The notes under the pieces are model-generated. The model had not been told where the DNA came from, searched no databases, and was given only the letters and a program-made list of their open reading frames with translations. The position numbers were made by a program, and so were the translations under genes. A stretch of DNA of 64,000 nucleotides from Xylocopa sonorina (taxonomy: Eukaryota; Arthropoda; Insecta; Hymenoptera; Apidae), in the NCBI RefSeq assembly GCF_050948175.1, contig NC_135203.1, positions 682,001 through 746,000 on the forward strand. Reading direction: 5' to 3'. Below are positions 1 to 11,735 of this stretch, piece after piece. Each line of letters opens with the position of its first letter. The first letter of the stretch is position 1.

Positions 1-1571
1 TATTGCATCTGTTGAATCTGAAAAAGATGAAAAATGCTCGTAATGAAGCGCCAAGTAATGGCGGGACAATAAACAGCATCCTATATCAGAATCCTCGGGA
101 CGGAGAGGAACGCTTAACAAAATTTGAAATGCAATTCAATCGTAGTTTCAAACACCAAGTATTCAGTTTTCCCTGGGCCGTTGTTGTTCTTCGTTTTTCC
201 CTAAAATTGATTCGAATTTCCTCCCTTGTCCCACTTTTATGAGATGAACAAGAGGCCAATAAAATCACCCAGAAATGGATAATCGACGGGGTTACCAACT
301 CTTCTGGTTCTGTCCTGCTGCTAGCAGTACTAGAATCCGTAAATAAACGTGGTGGGACGTAGAAGACAAGAGCGAAGGGGGAATCGAGCTCATAAATCGA
401 GCATCGATTGTTTGTTTCGATGGGACGGGGGCGGAACGAAATCTTGATCCCGGATCTCCTAGCTGCCTTGAGGACCGTAAATCTATCCTGCATCGCGATA
501 AAACGTCTGTGGATACATCAACAGCGTATTCCTATTGTTTTAGAATCCCCCTGGCGTTGCAACAGTTGGCACGCACTTCCCATAAGAGGGTGGAAACACT
601 GGAAGGACAGAACCCATCCCACTCTCGGTAGATAATTCCAAGTCGGCGATAATCTGTAACGCTGCGCGTAAATCTTGCCGTTCCGCGCGGAACAACACCG
701 TGTCTACCCGAACCACTTGTTCGACGATAACGTTTATACTACCGCGAACTGATCAATTCTGAATAATAGTTTCATTTTCCGCGCTTGATATTAGAAGGGT
801 TTGTCAGAAGCTGTGAAAGGGATAGCTTGGAAATAGTCAAGGGTCAAGAATGAGATATAGGTTAGGAGTAACACGATATCTCTTATATTATATTTTGTAC
901 AACAACAAGATTCCATCCAATTTCTTTGGTTGATTCGATAAAAGTCTATTAACAAAGGGGAGAACAACATTGAACTTTGTTGATCGCGTTGCTGGATTAA
1001 AGCATTAAACACCGCAAGCATTTCGCGCCAAAGGAAAGTTAATGGCGAACCCAAGCATATTAGGTCACCCGTAATGACTCATCCCCTTTGCGCATCACCC
1101 CTTCTCGTTTCTTTCTTCCCGTTGATGGAGACGGAGTTTCGGGCTGCCTCATAAAAGTCTCCCCCTCTCCTTTTCCTTCCCTCAGGTTATCCTTGATTTT
1201 CGCAACGACATCGAGGAGGGAGGAAACCATTAATATATGCACTTCCTGATCGATCGTTCGACAAAAGTTTGAACCTTCGGCACGAATACAGAAGCAAAGA
1301 ACGCCAAAGATTGCTTTATCACGGTTCACAAACTTGAGATGAGATGGCATAAATAGCCAGGAACAAGGGAGTGTAGGAACAGTGGAAATGGAGGAATAAT
1401 AATTTACGCGGGGAATAATTTAAAAAAGAGTCACGTCGATCTCCTGTCGCGTCAACTGCTATACCATTTTAGTCAAGAAAATCTTGTACCATTTTCAGCT
1501 TGTACATAAATTGTTTATGTTTCTCCTTAATACTAAATCTGCCTATATCGTCTATATACCGGTGACGGTGG
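1..1571. other. intergenic DNA, no gene recognised
   Basis: The first ~800 bases are relatively CpG-rich and contain an overlapping pair of open frames, the longest 135 codons on the minus strand (86-493). None shows a recognisable domain, a codon-bias signature or plausible splice sites, so I do not call a gene. The rest is mixed-composition spacer. A distal regulatory role for the CpG-rich part is possible but unsupported. Confidence 0.5.
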
Positions 1572-2086
1572 TTAACCCCTTGAAGCACACGATTTTAATG
1601 AAAATCGGAAGCCAAACTGCAAAGAATTTTTTTAAATGTAAAAACATAGAAAAAACGTACATAATATTGCTCACAATGAGAAAAAAAATTATGATAGTTC
1701 AATATGTATATGCTTTATTACAGAGTGGGATGTATGTAATCCCATCGTGCAACTAATGTTTTAAATGAAAGTAATTAAAACACATACTTTTTCCAAAACA
1801 AAATACGAAGTGCGAACTTCTTTGTTTTTCATACTACAGAACGCACATCGTCTTCGAGTAGTACGTTTTGGTAGATGTTTCGAGTCTTTTCCTCGTAAAA
1901 ATTCACTGCACAATAAAACAAAATATTTATTCCTTAGCTACATTATATAAAGCAATTTCTAGTTTATAAATGTTCAACAAAATGAAAATTTTGTGTGAAA
2001 TAGTTCACATTTCAAATGTAACATTATGGACGACAGCTAAGCAAAAGATGGGTCAGTTTTGAACCTACTTAACCTCGAAGAGTTAA
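1572..2086. repeat. possible TTAA-bounded (piggyBac-like) remnant
   Basis: The segment opens with TTAACCCCTTGAAG (1572) and, on the opposite strand, ends with TTAACTCTTCGAGG (2086). The two ends differ at four of 14 positions, and all four differences are transitions, as expected from decay of inverted ends. TTAA target duplication is the hallmark of piggyBac-type elements. No transposase is seen. Chance pairing of two TTAA sites is a real alternative. Confidence 0.35.
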
Positions 2087-2194
2087 GTGACCTGTTCTCA
2101 AACAAACGTTATACTCTTTTTCCATACAATATATGTTATAAATAATACAGAATTTATTACGGACAATAAAACATAATTTTCAATGTAAGTGTAA

Positions 2195-2290
2195 TAATTG
2201 AAGCACTCAAACTCGGTGCCGTGATAATAATGTTTAATTTTCACTAAGATTTACCAGTAGAATCCATTTCTATAACATTATCTGCTTGTA
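2195..2290 (-). repeat. hAT-like repeat fragment, inverted relative to the copy near 8.06 kb
   Basis: The minus strand reads ATTCTACTGGTAAATCTTAG followed by a match through GTGAAAATTAAA and a GCC/CGGCAC segment. The same order occurs on the plus strand at about 8059-8106. Beyond it the minus strand reads CGAGTTTGAGTGCTTC, which resembles the inner end of an hAT terminus (AGTTTGAGAACCGCTG type). I read this as the 3' end of a non-autonomous hAT-like element whose 5' end is represented by the 7.74 kb copy. Confidence 0.55.
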
Positions 2291-2410
2291 TTAAAAAAAT
2301 ATATAGTTAAGATTGCATTGTTAAATGCCGCCTAGCCCCAAGAAATTTATTTAGCCCGACAAAGCTGTTTAAAAGTTTAAAAACGCAGAATTAGAGAATA
2401 AATTTAATTA

Positions 2411-2594
2411 GATGCCCTACCTTTTTGATACGTAAATATGCATGCTAGTATATTTTTTCTACCACCTTGAAATATTACAAATGCCTACTTTATTACGGAA
2501 AAGAAATCAACTTTGTTGAATTAAAAAAAAAACATTTCTCTGCAACATGAGCCCTTGCAACTTTCCAAAATTCCGTGCCTCAAAGAGTTCTTAA
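2411..2594 (+). repeat. dispersed repeat family B, copy 1 (piggyBac-like MITE remnant)
   Basis: It shares three blocks in order with the copy at 32140-32372: CCTACCTTTTTGATAC, TCTACCACCTTGAAAT and TTCCGTGCCTCAAAGAGTT, the last close to a TTAA. The left end is decayed. A third, shorter copy lies at 16089-16200. No coding capacity is seen. Confidence 0.65.
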
Positions 2595-2599
2595 AAGTC

Positions 2600-4850
2600 T
2601 AAAAAGCGGTTTGGTAGTTTTAGCGTAAAAAAATTCAGACTTACCCAGAAATATTTCTACCAACGAACAGTTTGGAGGACAGTGAGACTCGTCTCGTTGG
2701 TAAATCGTCCTCGAAAACGAATTATAAGAGCGAAGGAACTGAGAAAACTCGTGCGACGAACGCATCTTGCCTGTCGGAACGACGTTCTTACCAATCAAGG
2801 ATGGTTACGTCAAAAGGATGCATCGAACACCACGGCGAAGAGGAAACGAACACAAAGAAAACGAGCGGAAACGCGCAACGTTTGCTCGCACAGTTTCATC
2901 TACTCGCGATGGACCGTGATCTCGTTTTGAAAAATACATAACCCTCCTAATCGATCGCCCGCGGAACTCAGGACTTCGTTCCTTTGTTGGTAGCGGGTAA
3001 TTGAATTTGAAACAAAAGCGAACGGAGGAAACTCGGAACGAACGGAAGAGGAAAGGAAAAAGGGTCACGATATCGAACAGAGGTTCCTTATTCCTTCATT
3101 AATATTAATAGAAAGGAACAAACTTCTCTATAATATGAATCTTTTTATTTATGCATATTAAATGGTCCATTAATGAAATCGCCTGTCTATTGTTGCAGCT
3201 CGTTGAAATTTTTAATTAATTTTTTTAATTACTTTTGACTCATTCTTCGGGATCTGGAATTCTTAGAAGGACTATTAGAAAATTGTTGGCAGAAATGTAG
3301 ACTATTTCCCTATGAATTCGTTCCAAGGAATGATAACAAGTCGGCCATTTCGTAACAAGGTTCCTCGCTTGAAATAAACAGCGCGTTGCTATTTCTCAAA
3401 TAAATAACAGCGTGGAAGTTGTTAAAATTCGTCCGTTGACATTCCATTTATAACGTATCTTCCAAGATGCCATCGCGTTACCATGATCAAACGTATCGTT
3501 GCGTTCCGTTGTACGTTGATTAAATTGGTACCACCATCGAGTTGAACTTTTAAAGAATCGTGTACACTGCGCGGAAAACTGAGACTGAATGGTTGCACCG
3601 CAAATTGCGTCCCGCAACGTCGCAGATTTTCACGTTTAGAAGGTGTAGAAGCGACGAGTCAAAATTTCGCAAAAGTTTGGCGAAGAAAAGAAAAGGGTCG
3701 ATCGCGATGATGGCAAAGGTTCCGTTCCGAAGAGGAGTAAGCAACGAATGGCAAATGGCGCGTGCTCTCACATAATTGACTCTCTCTTGCCAATTCTATC
3801 GGCCGCGCTGTATTCTTGGCCCGATTTTTCGTGCTTTCTTCAAACTGTTCGCGCAAAAAGCGAACCCCTCCTCCTCGACAAAGCGTCCCCCTTTCGCCAC
3901 AGCGCGAACCTTGTTTAAAAGAACGTTCGCTTCTTTGCACGCTTCCCATCGCTTTGTCACGCGCGCAAAAATGTCATCGCGAAAATGTTTCCTTCCGTTC
4001 TAACCTGATAAACACTAATTTCTTTCGGAGGAATTTAGAAATTTTAAACGACTGAAGGATTTTATTAAGGTTTTATTTCGCGCGACACGTTTAATATTGC
4101 AGCAATATTTAAGAATGGGTAGTTGACGGACAATTATTTAGAGAGGAACGAGAAGAGAGGGGTAATTCTTTGAATAAAGAAATAAAACGAAGAGAATGGA
4201 CGGAGCGTCGTTGCACGGTTCGTGTGACTTCAATCAGGCTCCCTTTGAGGGTGTACAATTTACTTGCGTCGGCCAGGGAGATCAAAGGGCCTCTATCGTG
4301 TGTCGAGAGTACCACTCGCTTGTTTTTTTCCTTAAATTTCTCTACTACTTTATTCACGAATTTTCTCTTCCGTATACAGGTTACACCTTGCGAAACAGTT
4401 TCGCAAATCGAATATTAAAACGAAACAAAAGCAAAGGAAATCCAACATTTGCAACTGCATGCAACAACTTTAAAAGAACCGATTAAATCTTTTCATATTT
4501 CCCCTTTTTTTACAATGAAAATATGTATAGGATTCTCTATATAGGATTCACGTCGGCGAAAAAATTTAATTAGTCCATTAGTATAATTTCCATTTCTAAA
4601 CGTATAAATAACCCTCAATTCTCAATTGCAGTGACAAACACTGAAAGGAAAAAAAAGAAAAAAAAGACAGTATTTCTAGGCACGATTTTAAAGCTAGAAG
4701 TATGCGACACCCCATGCGGGTTATCCCACCTAATCCCAAAGAGTCATAGAGACAATGGGTTATCCTTAAATACACCAGCGTGCAGAGTAATTTAGCGTAC
4801 TTACTATAAATGCGACTAATCCCATTCCACCGACGAACGTAAGTGGTGGA
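2600..4850. other. intergenic DNA with two CpG-rich blocks
   Basis: CpG-rich stretches lie at about 2660-3070 and 3540-4000, separated by AT-rich DNA. Short open frames occur on both strands in the CpG-rich parts, as expected from composition, and none is recognisable. No splice-consistent gene model could be built. Confidence 0.5.
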
Positions 4851-4895
4851 TTAGGTTAGGTTAGGTTAGGTTAGGTTAGGTTAGGTTAGGTTAGG
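4851..4895 (+). repeat. interstitial telomeric repeat (TTAGG)9
   Basis: Nine perfect consecutive TTAGG units are followed by a degenerate TTAAC. TTAGG is the canonical telomere repeat of many insects, including bees and ants. The array is short and surrounded by unique DNA on both sides, so it is interstitial, not a chromosome end. Such blocks are thought to arise by repair of double-strand breaks or from old chromosome fusions. Confidence 0.95.
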
Positions 4896-6260
4896 TTAAC
4901 GTAACGGGTTATATGAAAATATCGTTTAAACGGTGGTTAATTGTTGTTAAGCAATTTGCAACGGAAACGAAAAGGGAGGCGCGTTCAAGCGCGACGGTTT
5001 TACAAAGGAGCCAGCATGCAAATGGGCAGGCGAATTACGGATGCGGGCACGTTCCTCGCCGCGTATAATTCAAGTAAACCGAGAAACATAAATATGTCGT
5101 TTGAGCGCGACTAATGTGCGCGCGCTTAAACGGATTTGCCAGTCAGATTTATCGCCCGTAGCGATTTCTCGTGGAAGGTCAATGCAAGAATAACGCGTTC
5201 GAGATTAATAAATCTAACGCCGTTATCGATTTAATCCCCGCTGCGTGAAACCCTCGCACGGTCTTACAACCGCTTTATTGGAGGCCATCCGCGTCCTCCT
5301 TCTTCCACGCCTCTTCCGCTTTTTCAACTATAACTGCTCGATCGACTCTTCCATATCGGAAACTATTCCCATTTTCGTCTTTGATCTCCTCTCTGCGTCT
5401 ACTTCTACTTCTATGCAGTTATTTTTAAAACACTTCCAGAAATACATTTCATCCATTTACTAGTTTTGTTATAGTTTTTTAAGTAGATATAGTTGATCTG
5501 CAAAAGGATTGATTGGATTTGCAAATGGATTTGCGTAGACAGACATTTATCGTCATCCCGGTGTTACTAAAATTGTTAAAAATTGTCGTTAAAGAAGGAA
5601 TTTGTTCGCTTAAATGGTAGAGGTATTTTTAAAAATCTTAATCTTCTATTGTACTTTGCTCGAGATTATATGGTATAATGTAATGTTGAAAATACGTTTC
5701 GTAATAAAATTAATCTTGATAGATACAAAGAAGTAATGAAATAAATTGGAAACAACACAGACCAAGAATTCTCAACAAATCGTTCGTTAAATATTCAAAA
5801 GTGAATCATTTTTCCACGGCAAGCGTCTTCATTAAGACCAATTCAATCTCGCGTTTCACAAAAATGCGTTACTCTTCCAACAATATCGTCCGTCGTAGAA
5901 CGCAAACAAATGCAACACTCGAAAGCAGCCAGTTTTCAGCGTTCCTAGAAAAATCAATGAACACTAAGAACGTTTGTTACAACAGAGTTTCCCCGTCGCA
6001 GGATATATACGTACACCTCTCTGAAAAAACGATTTCACTCCGTGCTTTAGCGCTCTCGAGGAACGCTGTTCATTAAACATCCTTGATTCTCCCTTCTGTT
6101 CATGGAACAGCGGTAGAATTCAATTTTCTATAAAGCTTGAACGCGATTTCCACTCGTTTTATCAGAACCGAACGTTTCCTGCGGTCCAAGGCAACGTCAG
6201 GCTCTTTTAAATTATTCAACGAATGCTTCATTGAAGACAGATGCTCGTGTCATTTTTTAA
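4896..6260. other. intergenic DNA, no gene recognised
   Basis: The part up to about 5260 is CpG-rich; the rest is AT-rich. I see no domain, tRNA-like cloverleaf or clear repeat here. The open frames (72-91 codons) look like chance. Confidence 0.5.
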
Positions 6261-6552
6261 TTATTATTATTATTATTGTGGCGGCCTTTCGACTATCGCC
6301 ACTAGAGGGACAGGACAGCCTACAGTTTCCTGAAAGTACTCGATAACCTATCTTTTCCAATATATAGGAGTTCTGACCTGGCCCTAATATCCCAGCGTCT
6401 AAAGCAGGGTCTGCTAGGAAACCTTACTGATGAGTCCACTAGCAGGCCCAGGACGAAACGTTCTTCCCCTCTCTTTTCCTTCCTTCTTTCCTCCTCTATT
6501 CTATAGCTAACCGAAGCATGCCGCTTCATTATTATTATTATTATTATTATTA
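6261..6552 (+). repeat. short repeat element flanked on both sides by (ATT)n, carrying the hammerhead
   Basis: A roughly 250 bp unit (about 6278-6527) is bracketed by (ATT)n at 6261-6277 and (ATT)n at 6528-6552, as if inserted into or mobilised with the microsatellite. It begins TGTGGCGGCC and includes the hammerhead ribozyme at 6394-6462, then a pyrimidine-rich tract. A diverged, core-less relative at 14537-14690 shares the beginning (TGTGGCGGTC, then TAGAGG.ACAGG) and the block GCGTCTAAAGCAGG. This makes it a dispersed repeat family. Class unknown; a retrozyme-like or Penelope-associated origin is only a guess. Confidence 0.6.
6394..6462 (+). ncRNA. hammerhead ribozyme (stem III open), apparently intact
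   Basis: All invariant core elements occur in order. GUC (6397-6399) has predicted cleavage after C6399; CUGAUGA lies at 6427-6433 and GAAA at 6455-6458. Stem III is AGCGU (6394-6398) with ACGUU (6458-6462), five pairs with one G.U. Stem I is UAA/UUA (6400-6402 with 6424-6426), a five-nt one-sided bulge, then GGU/ACC (6408-6410 with 6421-6423). Stem II is GUCC/GGAC (6434-6437 with 6451-6454). Loop I contains CUGCUAG (6411-6417) and loop II CUAGCAG (6439-6445), a perfect 7-nt complement suited to the loop-loop contact known to activate natural hammerheads. The fold is inferred by hand; activity is untested. Confidence 0.85.
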
Positions 6553-6599
6553 TACTTTACATTCTCAATAATTAAAAGGGTTCATTTCCATAATATTAT

Positions 6600-6960
6600 A
6601 CAAATTTACAATTACCATAAAAACACATATGTCGCGTCGCGAACAGTCCTTGACCGGAAGAACAATCTGGAATGGGCGGATATTGTGTTCTGCGAGGCAT
6701 TCGTTCCTCAGAGAGACGTGAGAGACCTCCCCAAAAGTCTCCGAAATTTTATCTTCGCCGACTTTGCATACTTGAAGGAAATAAACTTTCTCGTTGGTTG
6801 AAATCAAATCTAAAACAATTTTCACATTATCTGTAGATCCCCCAACTTCTCGCTTTTACTCGAATAACACATTTGTGTTTATTTAGCACCTGCGTAATGT
6901 AAAATCCTTGAACTGCATAAGTTCTAATTCTAATTACCTCTTCACAGTCTACTCTCTTAT
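6600..6960 (-). repeat. unidentified dispersed repeat family D, copy 1, with coding-like tract
   Basis: This segment matches 10695-11735 in several ordered blocks: CGCGTCGC..ACC/TCCTTGACC, AAACTTTCTCGTT, AAACAATTTT.ACATTA, CCAACTT.TCGCTTTTA and AAAATCCTTG.ACTGCATAAG. On the minus strand an 86-codon open frame (6565-6825) covers the most similar part and reads like decayed protein (contains NEKVYFLQVCKVGEDK). I recognise no family. A transposase or retroelement remnant is likely, not a host gene. Confidence 0.5.
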
Positions 6961-7738
6961 ATACTCTCTTATAACTCTCATAAAACGTGTTTCCATATAA
7001 CGGTTAGCTAAAAACTTGATGCTTCAAGAATGCAATATGTTTCCAAATAACGCGATACGAATTCAATTGCGTTACAGGAGGATTAACTGTATAACGTGAT
7101 CGAGAAGTTCCAGCGAAAGAGACAAATATTTATGAAAGAAAAGGAGGAGAGGGTGAAGGGCAGATACCAGCCAGAGCGGATGTTTTTTAAATCCAGGAAA
7201 ATAAGTGCTGGGAAGAATTTAATTAAAACGGCCTTGCTCCGTCGACGGTCTGAAATTTTTCGAGATCTCCCGGCGTAGTATTCAACCACTAGTTGCCGTC
7301 TGTTCCCCGTACGCTTCCAGCCTCTTTCCCTGGGCTCTTCGCGCGCGGAGCCTGCGGAACGCATGCCAGCGGCAAAATCAACTACCTGTGGATGCAACTT
7401 AAGTGACTCGCCGCTGCGGCAGCCACCGGCACCAATTATGCGCGATAAAGTTTCAATAACGTCAGTTTCATTCCTGCCACGAGCGGCCATTTACGATTAA
7501 TCGAGTTCCTCGCGACTTTCGTCGTCCTCTCTATCGATGCGGACTAAATCGGCCGCAAGATAATTGGAACGCGGTAACTCTTCCTTTTCACTTTTAACAA
7601 ATCGTGTTACTTCGACTTCCGATATGTTGAGGAATTTTTGACAAAAGAAATTGTGACACAGCGTCCGCAAGGCAGCGCGTAATCTTTTTACGGAGCCGTT
7701 ACGCGAATTAGTAAGGTGAAAGAAAGACTTGTAGAGCA

Positions 7739-8106
7739 CAGCGGTTCTCAAACTTTTTTCACCGCAGCATTCTTAGCCTTTGGGCTAAACAAATTTCGTG
7801 ACACAATTATCCATAAACTGCTTTTATAATATAATACTTAGAGAAAGAAGAAAGAACATCCACTGTTATTTATTAATTTAGTGCTCGATTTTATCTTTTT
7901 CATTATTTCCTTTATGTTTATGGGAAGTTTCATTAATTTCACCCCCAAATCACTCGACTTCAAAAGTTTGCCGTTATATCTGTCTTCTTATTGCAAATGT
8001 GAACTCTTAAAGACAAATTTAAATAAAGTAAAATAAACAAGTCTTTTCACTGCAGGACCGATTCTACTGGTAAATCTCAGTGAAAATTAAATATTATTGC
8101 CGTGAC
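7739..8106 (+). repeat. hAT-like element remnant
   Basis: It starts CAGCGGTTCTCAAACTTTTT, a sequence typical of hAT terminal inverted repeats. It ends near 8106 with a segment (GATTCTACTGGTAAATCTCA, then GTGAAAATTAAA..ATTGCCGTGACAC) that recurs inverted at 2195-2290. The matching right terminal repeat is not preserved, so the element is 3'-decayed. No transposase frame. The eight bases before the start (GTAGAGCA) are a candidate target duplication without a surviving partner. Confidence 0.55.
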
Positions 8107-10690
8107 ACCCCGTGACGATAAGTGATTTGTTTGAGGCAACGAAAATGTTTATTTCCAAGAACTATTTTGTACGTACTACGACTCCTCTATCTGAGGGCGA
8201 CTGGTCGTCCACCGAAAATTCGGAAGACCAGATAGTTTTCCTGCGCCCTTTCCAGATCGTCTGCGCCATGTTTGTCCCTATGCTATACGAGACTACGTAT
8301 ATTCACTATATATTATACAATTTAGTTGTCAACTTTTATTGGTGACGTCTTGTTGAGGCGAGTATCTTGCGCGTATCTTGCTGTTCTGTAATTCGCGAAT
8401 CAATTTTGAACGTGTTACAACGGCGGAAAAATGGAGAACGTGGGAAGAAAATGCGGCGGTCTTGCAGCGCGTTTCACCCTGTGGTGTCGACCATCATCGG
8501 AAACGTTGGCCCTCGAAGCGAAGTGACAGAAAGCAATAAACATCTGCTTTGTACTTCGAACTTTAAAAATTTCAATTAATTTGTCTTAAAAACATTTTCT
8601 AGTTTTCATCACGAAGATTAGTACAATAAAATACATTTTTTCATTTTACACATTCATCTAGTAAACGGACATTGGTTCCCAATGTTTGATAGAATGTAAC
8701 CACTAATGTTGAACTTATATCGAACTTACTTTCAACAAGAAACTACTATACTTAAAACCCTCATTAACTCGAATTATAATAAAATTCTAAAAAATTTCGA
8801 GCGAAGATAAATTATTATTTAACAATTTAGCGGAGATAGGGGTAAAATTAGGCTGGTTGAAAGCTGGAAAAAGTCTTCCCCTTGAAAGCGGTCAATAAAT
8901 CGTCTGAATCCAACTTTCGGTACCCGAGATATAGTCGCGTGAAGAGAAGGGTAATTTTTAATCGTCGGAAGGACTTGAACCTTTCGCTCGTACCTAGTCA
9001 CTGACCTATTTCGATCGTCTGTCATGTGGACTGGTCTGTGCCATTATTATATTTTTCCTACTACTATTAGTGCATAAACATTTCCGGAAATAATATAGGT
9101 CGAGTTCATTCATACCCACCGCGACCATTTTGCGCGCCATGAAAACCTTGAACATTCGATATCTCAACAACCAAGTGAGATATCGACATGATATAAAAAC
9201 TGATATCAATGGCGTAATTTTCTCTATCTGGTCTAGAAGTTTCATTTTCTTATCGGAACTGTTTTATAACGTAGCTGGCTAGCTATAAATACACTTTATG
9301 GAAGACGAAGAGAAACATTCGCGTGTTTTCCGTATTTTTCCGTTGCACGACGAATAGTACCACCTTTCTAATGGGATGCAAGTTATCGATGCTATTATGT
9401 TATTCCGGTTTTTCGAGACGCATTGCGTCTCGCGTCTTCTTTATTCACCGTGTTCAATGTGTGTCTATAGAAACCGAGTCTTCTATCTATTCTTTTACGT
9501 AGAATTCCTAAACAAACTATCTATTTTTTCCCACTATTTGTCGCATCGCTAGCTCCATAAAGGACCGTTAATACGGGCCAAGTTCTCCGTTTGTGCTCAC
9601 CAGAATTCGCGTGACACCACGATAACAATGAGATAAATGAGAGGCAACATAAGTGTAATACGATGATAGCCCAACGTGTCGACAACGTGTCACGTTGTAC
9701 GATACTTATTACCACTATCACATTCGTTCCGGTTAATGACTATGAGGAATCGTTATTAATTACTGTGGTGGTTAATTAGTATCGTTCAACTATCGAGATT
9801 GAAACGAGGTGGCCTGTTGCCTGGAGGGTTGTATCATTTTTGCAAACGAACGTGTATGACTGATCACGTAGGCTATTTACTCTTAAGCTCGGATCACGAC
9901 CAGCGATATCCGGAAGAAAAATTATGCTAGAACGTTTCCAATTTTCTGTCGCGCACGATGAGCAGTTTGATAAGCTGCTGGTGAATGATAGAGGATGTTA
10001 AACTGCAAACGGAGACTATATGTATACGTGCTGGTTAAGCGAATGGTTAAGAATTTTGCGCTTTTGTTAAGGTGAGATATAGTTATAGTTAGATAGTGGA
10101 AGTCGCAGGTAACACGAGGAAAAGAGAGCTTGTTGGACAAAATGAAAGCGTTATACTCTTACAAGCGCCAACTACTGGCATTAAAAGTGTTGCAAATTGA
10201 AGTTAAAACCTTCGAATCTCCTCTGCTGCTCTCACCAACCTGTCATTGTTTATTCGAAAGGCAGCAGGTCGCACGAACGCGGCTTTATCCCCCTCCCTGG
10301 ACCACCCTTCCCGACGCGAGGCTGTACATGCGTGTCGAATAATTTAAGAGCCACGGTCCGATTCAGGTCTCGATTTCCAGGTCCGCTACTCGGTGGGCCG
10401 TCTGACGCAGAGATTACGCGCCGCCATGCTATCGAGATCAAATTAGGCCTGACGCATGTCTACGCGTTCCAATACCAATCGCTAGAGACACGCTCTCTGT
10501 CCCATGATTTATAATCTTTCAGAGATATTTCATACAAGACAGTACGGGTACTATAACGAGTTGCTTGCGAGTGGAGTGGCCTGGAAAGGAGATCAAGCTT
10601 TAAGCCGGGTAGCTAAAAGGTTTCCTAATTTGGGGGAGAAAGATTTGTAGACGATGGGACGAGCAGCGGGATTCTAACGAATTTGGTTAA
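8107..10690. other. intergenic DNA, no gene recognised
   Basis: Mostly AT-rich, with a CpG-richer block at about 10240-10450 where open frames occur on both strands (63-105 codons). No domain or splice-consistent model is visible. The block could be a conserved noncoding element, which needs cross-species comparison. Confidence 0.5.
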
Positions 10691-10694
10691 TGAT

Positions 10695-11735
10695 TATTAT
10701 ATGACGCGTCGCAAACCTTGACCAGAGGGACGCAAAAGACTTCTCGGAAGGTCTCCCAAATTTCCCGCGGACAACGAGTCGCTTTCGGGTAGAGAAGTCA
10801 TAGGACATGCGAAACGGTTCTTAAAAAACCTCGCAAAAGGCAATATCGATCACCCTTTGCATATTTCAAGCAAACAAACTTTCTCGTTACCTCAGATCAA
10901 ATCACTTGTCATCGCATAGTCTATTACCGTGGCATCTGAAACAATTTTGACATTAACATATTTACATTAGGCTATTTTTCGCACACTTTTCTTAAAAATC
11001 GAAGTATTTTATCATTAAAATATTCATCATCTAAAGATATTTAAATATATGCGTATTAAAACTGCAATAACTATTTTAATTAATATATTAATATATTTTA
11101 TTGAAATTTTCAGGAATTGTACATAAATAGTATTAGTATCGTCTTTTAGTAAAACGGCTTATATTTAAAAAACGAGAATTCTCGTTCCCCGATGCGAATA
11201 TGTTAACAATGTGTTCACATTCTCCAACTTTTCGCTTTTATTCAAATAACAGGTTTGTGCTTATCTATCACTTACATATGTAGTCTGAAGATTCCCTCTT
11301 GAGCAACATTGTTTTTGCGGACCCCATCCCAATAGCTGCCACAACTAGCTCAATCATTCGAGACGAGTAACATACCGCTTGTGTTGTGATTTTCCAAGAC
11401 GAAACGACACACAGCACACCGCGTGCTTTCAATCTAAACTAGAACATTTTTACAAAAATTATTAAGGTTAAAGATTGGGATAAGGTTAAAGACTTGGAAT
11501 TTTAAGTTAGACCTTGAAATGAGTAGCGCACAGCCAGGACCATTAGGTATGAGTGGCGAACTATGAGTAGCGACGAGAGGAAAATGTTCGCTCGTTAGGA
11601 TGGTCTCCAAAAAAATGCGTCGTCTCGAATGAATTAAGTAATAACAAATATTAAAATTCTTGACTACGCAGCGTTTAATAAAAATCCTACATAGGATTCC
11701 TTTAAAATCCTTGGACTGCATAAGTTTCATAATCC
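10695..11735 (-). repeat. unidentified dispersed repeat family D, copy 2 (interrupted)
   Basis: This longer, more decayed relative of the 6600-6960 segment has the same ordered blocks (see copy 1), broken by about 230 bp and 400 bp of extra sequence. Minus-strand open frames (for example 11434-11730, 98 codons, beginning MKLMQSKDFK) run through it. The start of that frame parallels the LMQ-KDF reading in copy 1, suggesting a once-coding ancestor. Stops and frame changes make it a pseudogene or element fossil. Confidence 0.45.

Noticed and set aside
86..493. 135-codon minus-strand frame at the left edge
   Set aside because: No recognisable domain, CpG-rich composition, and an overlapping plus-strand frame of similar quality.
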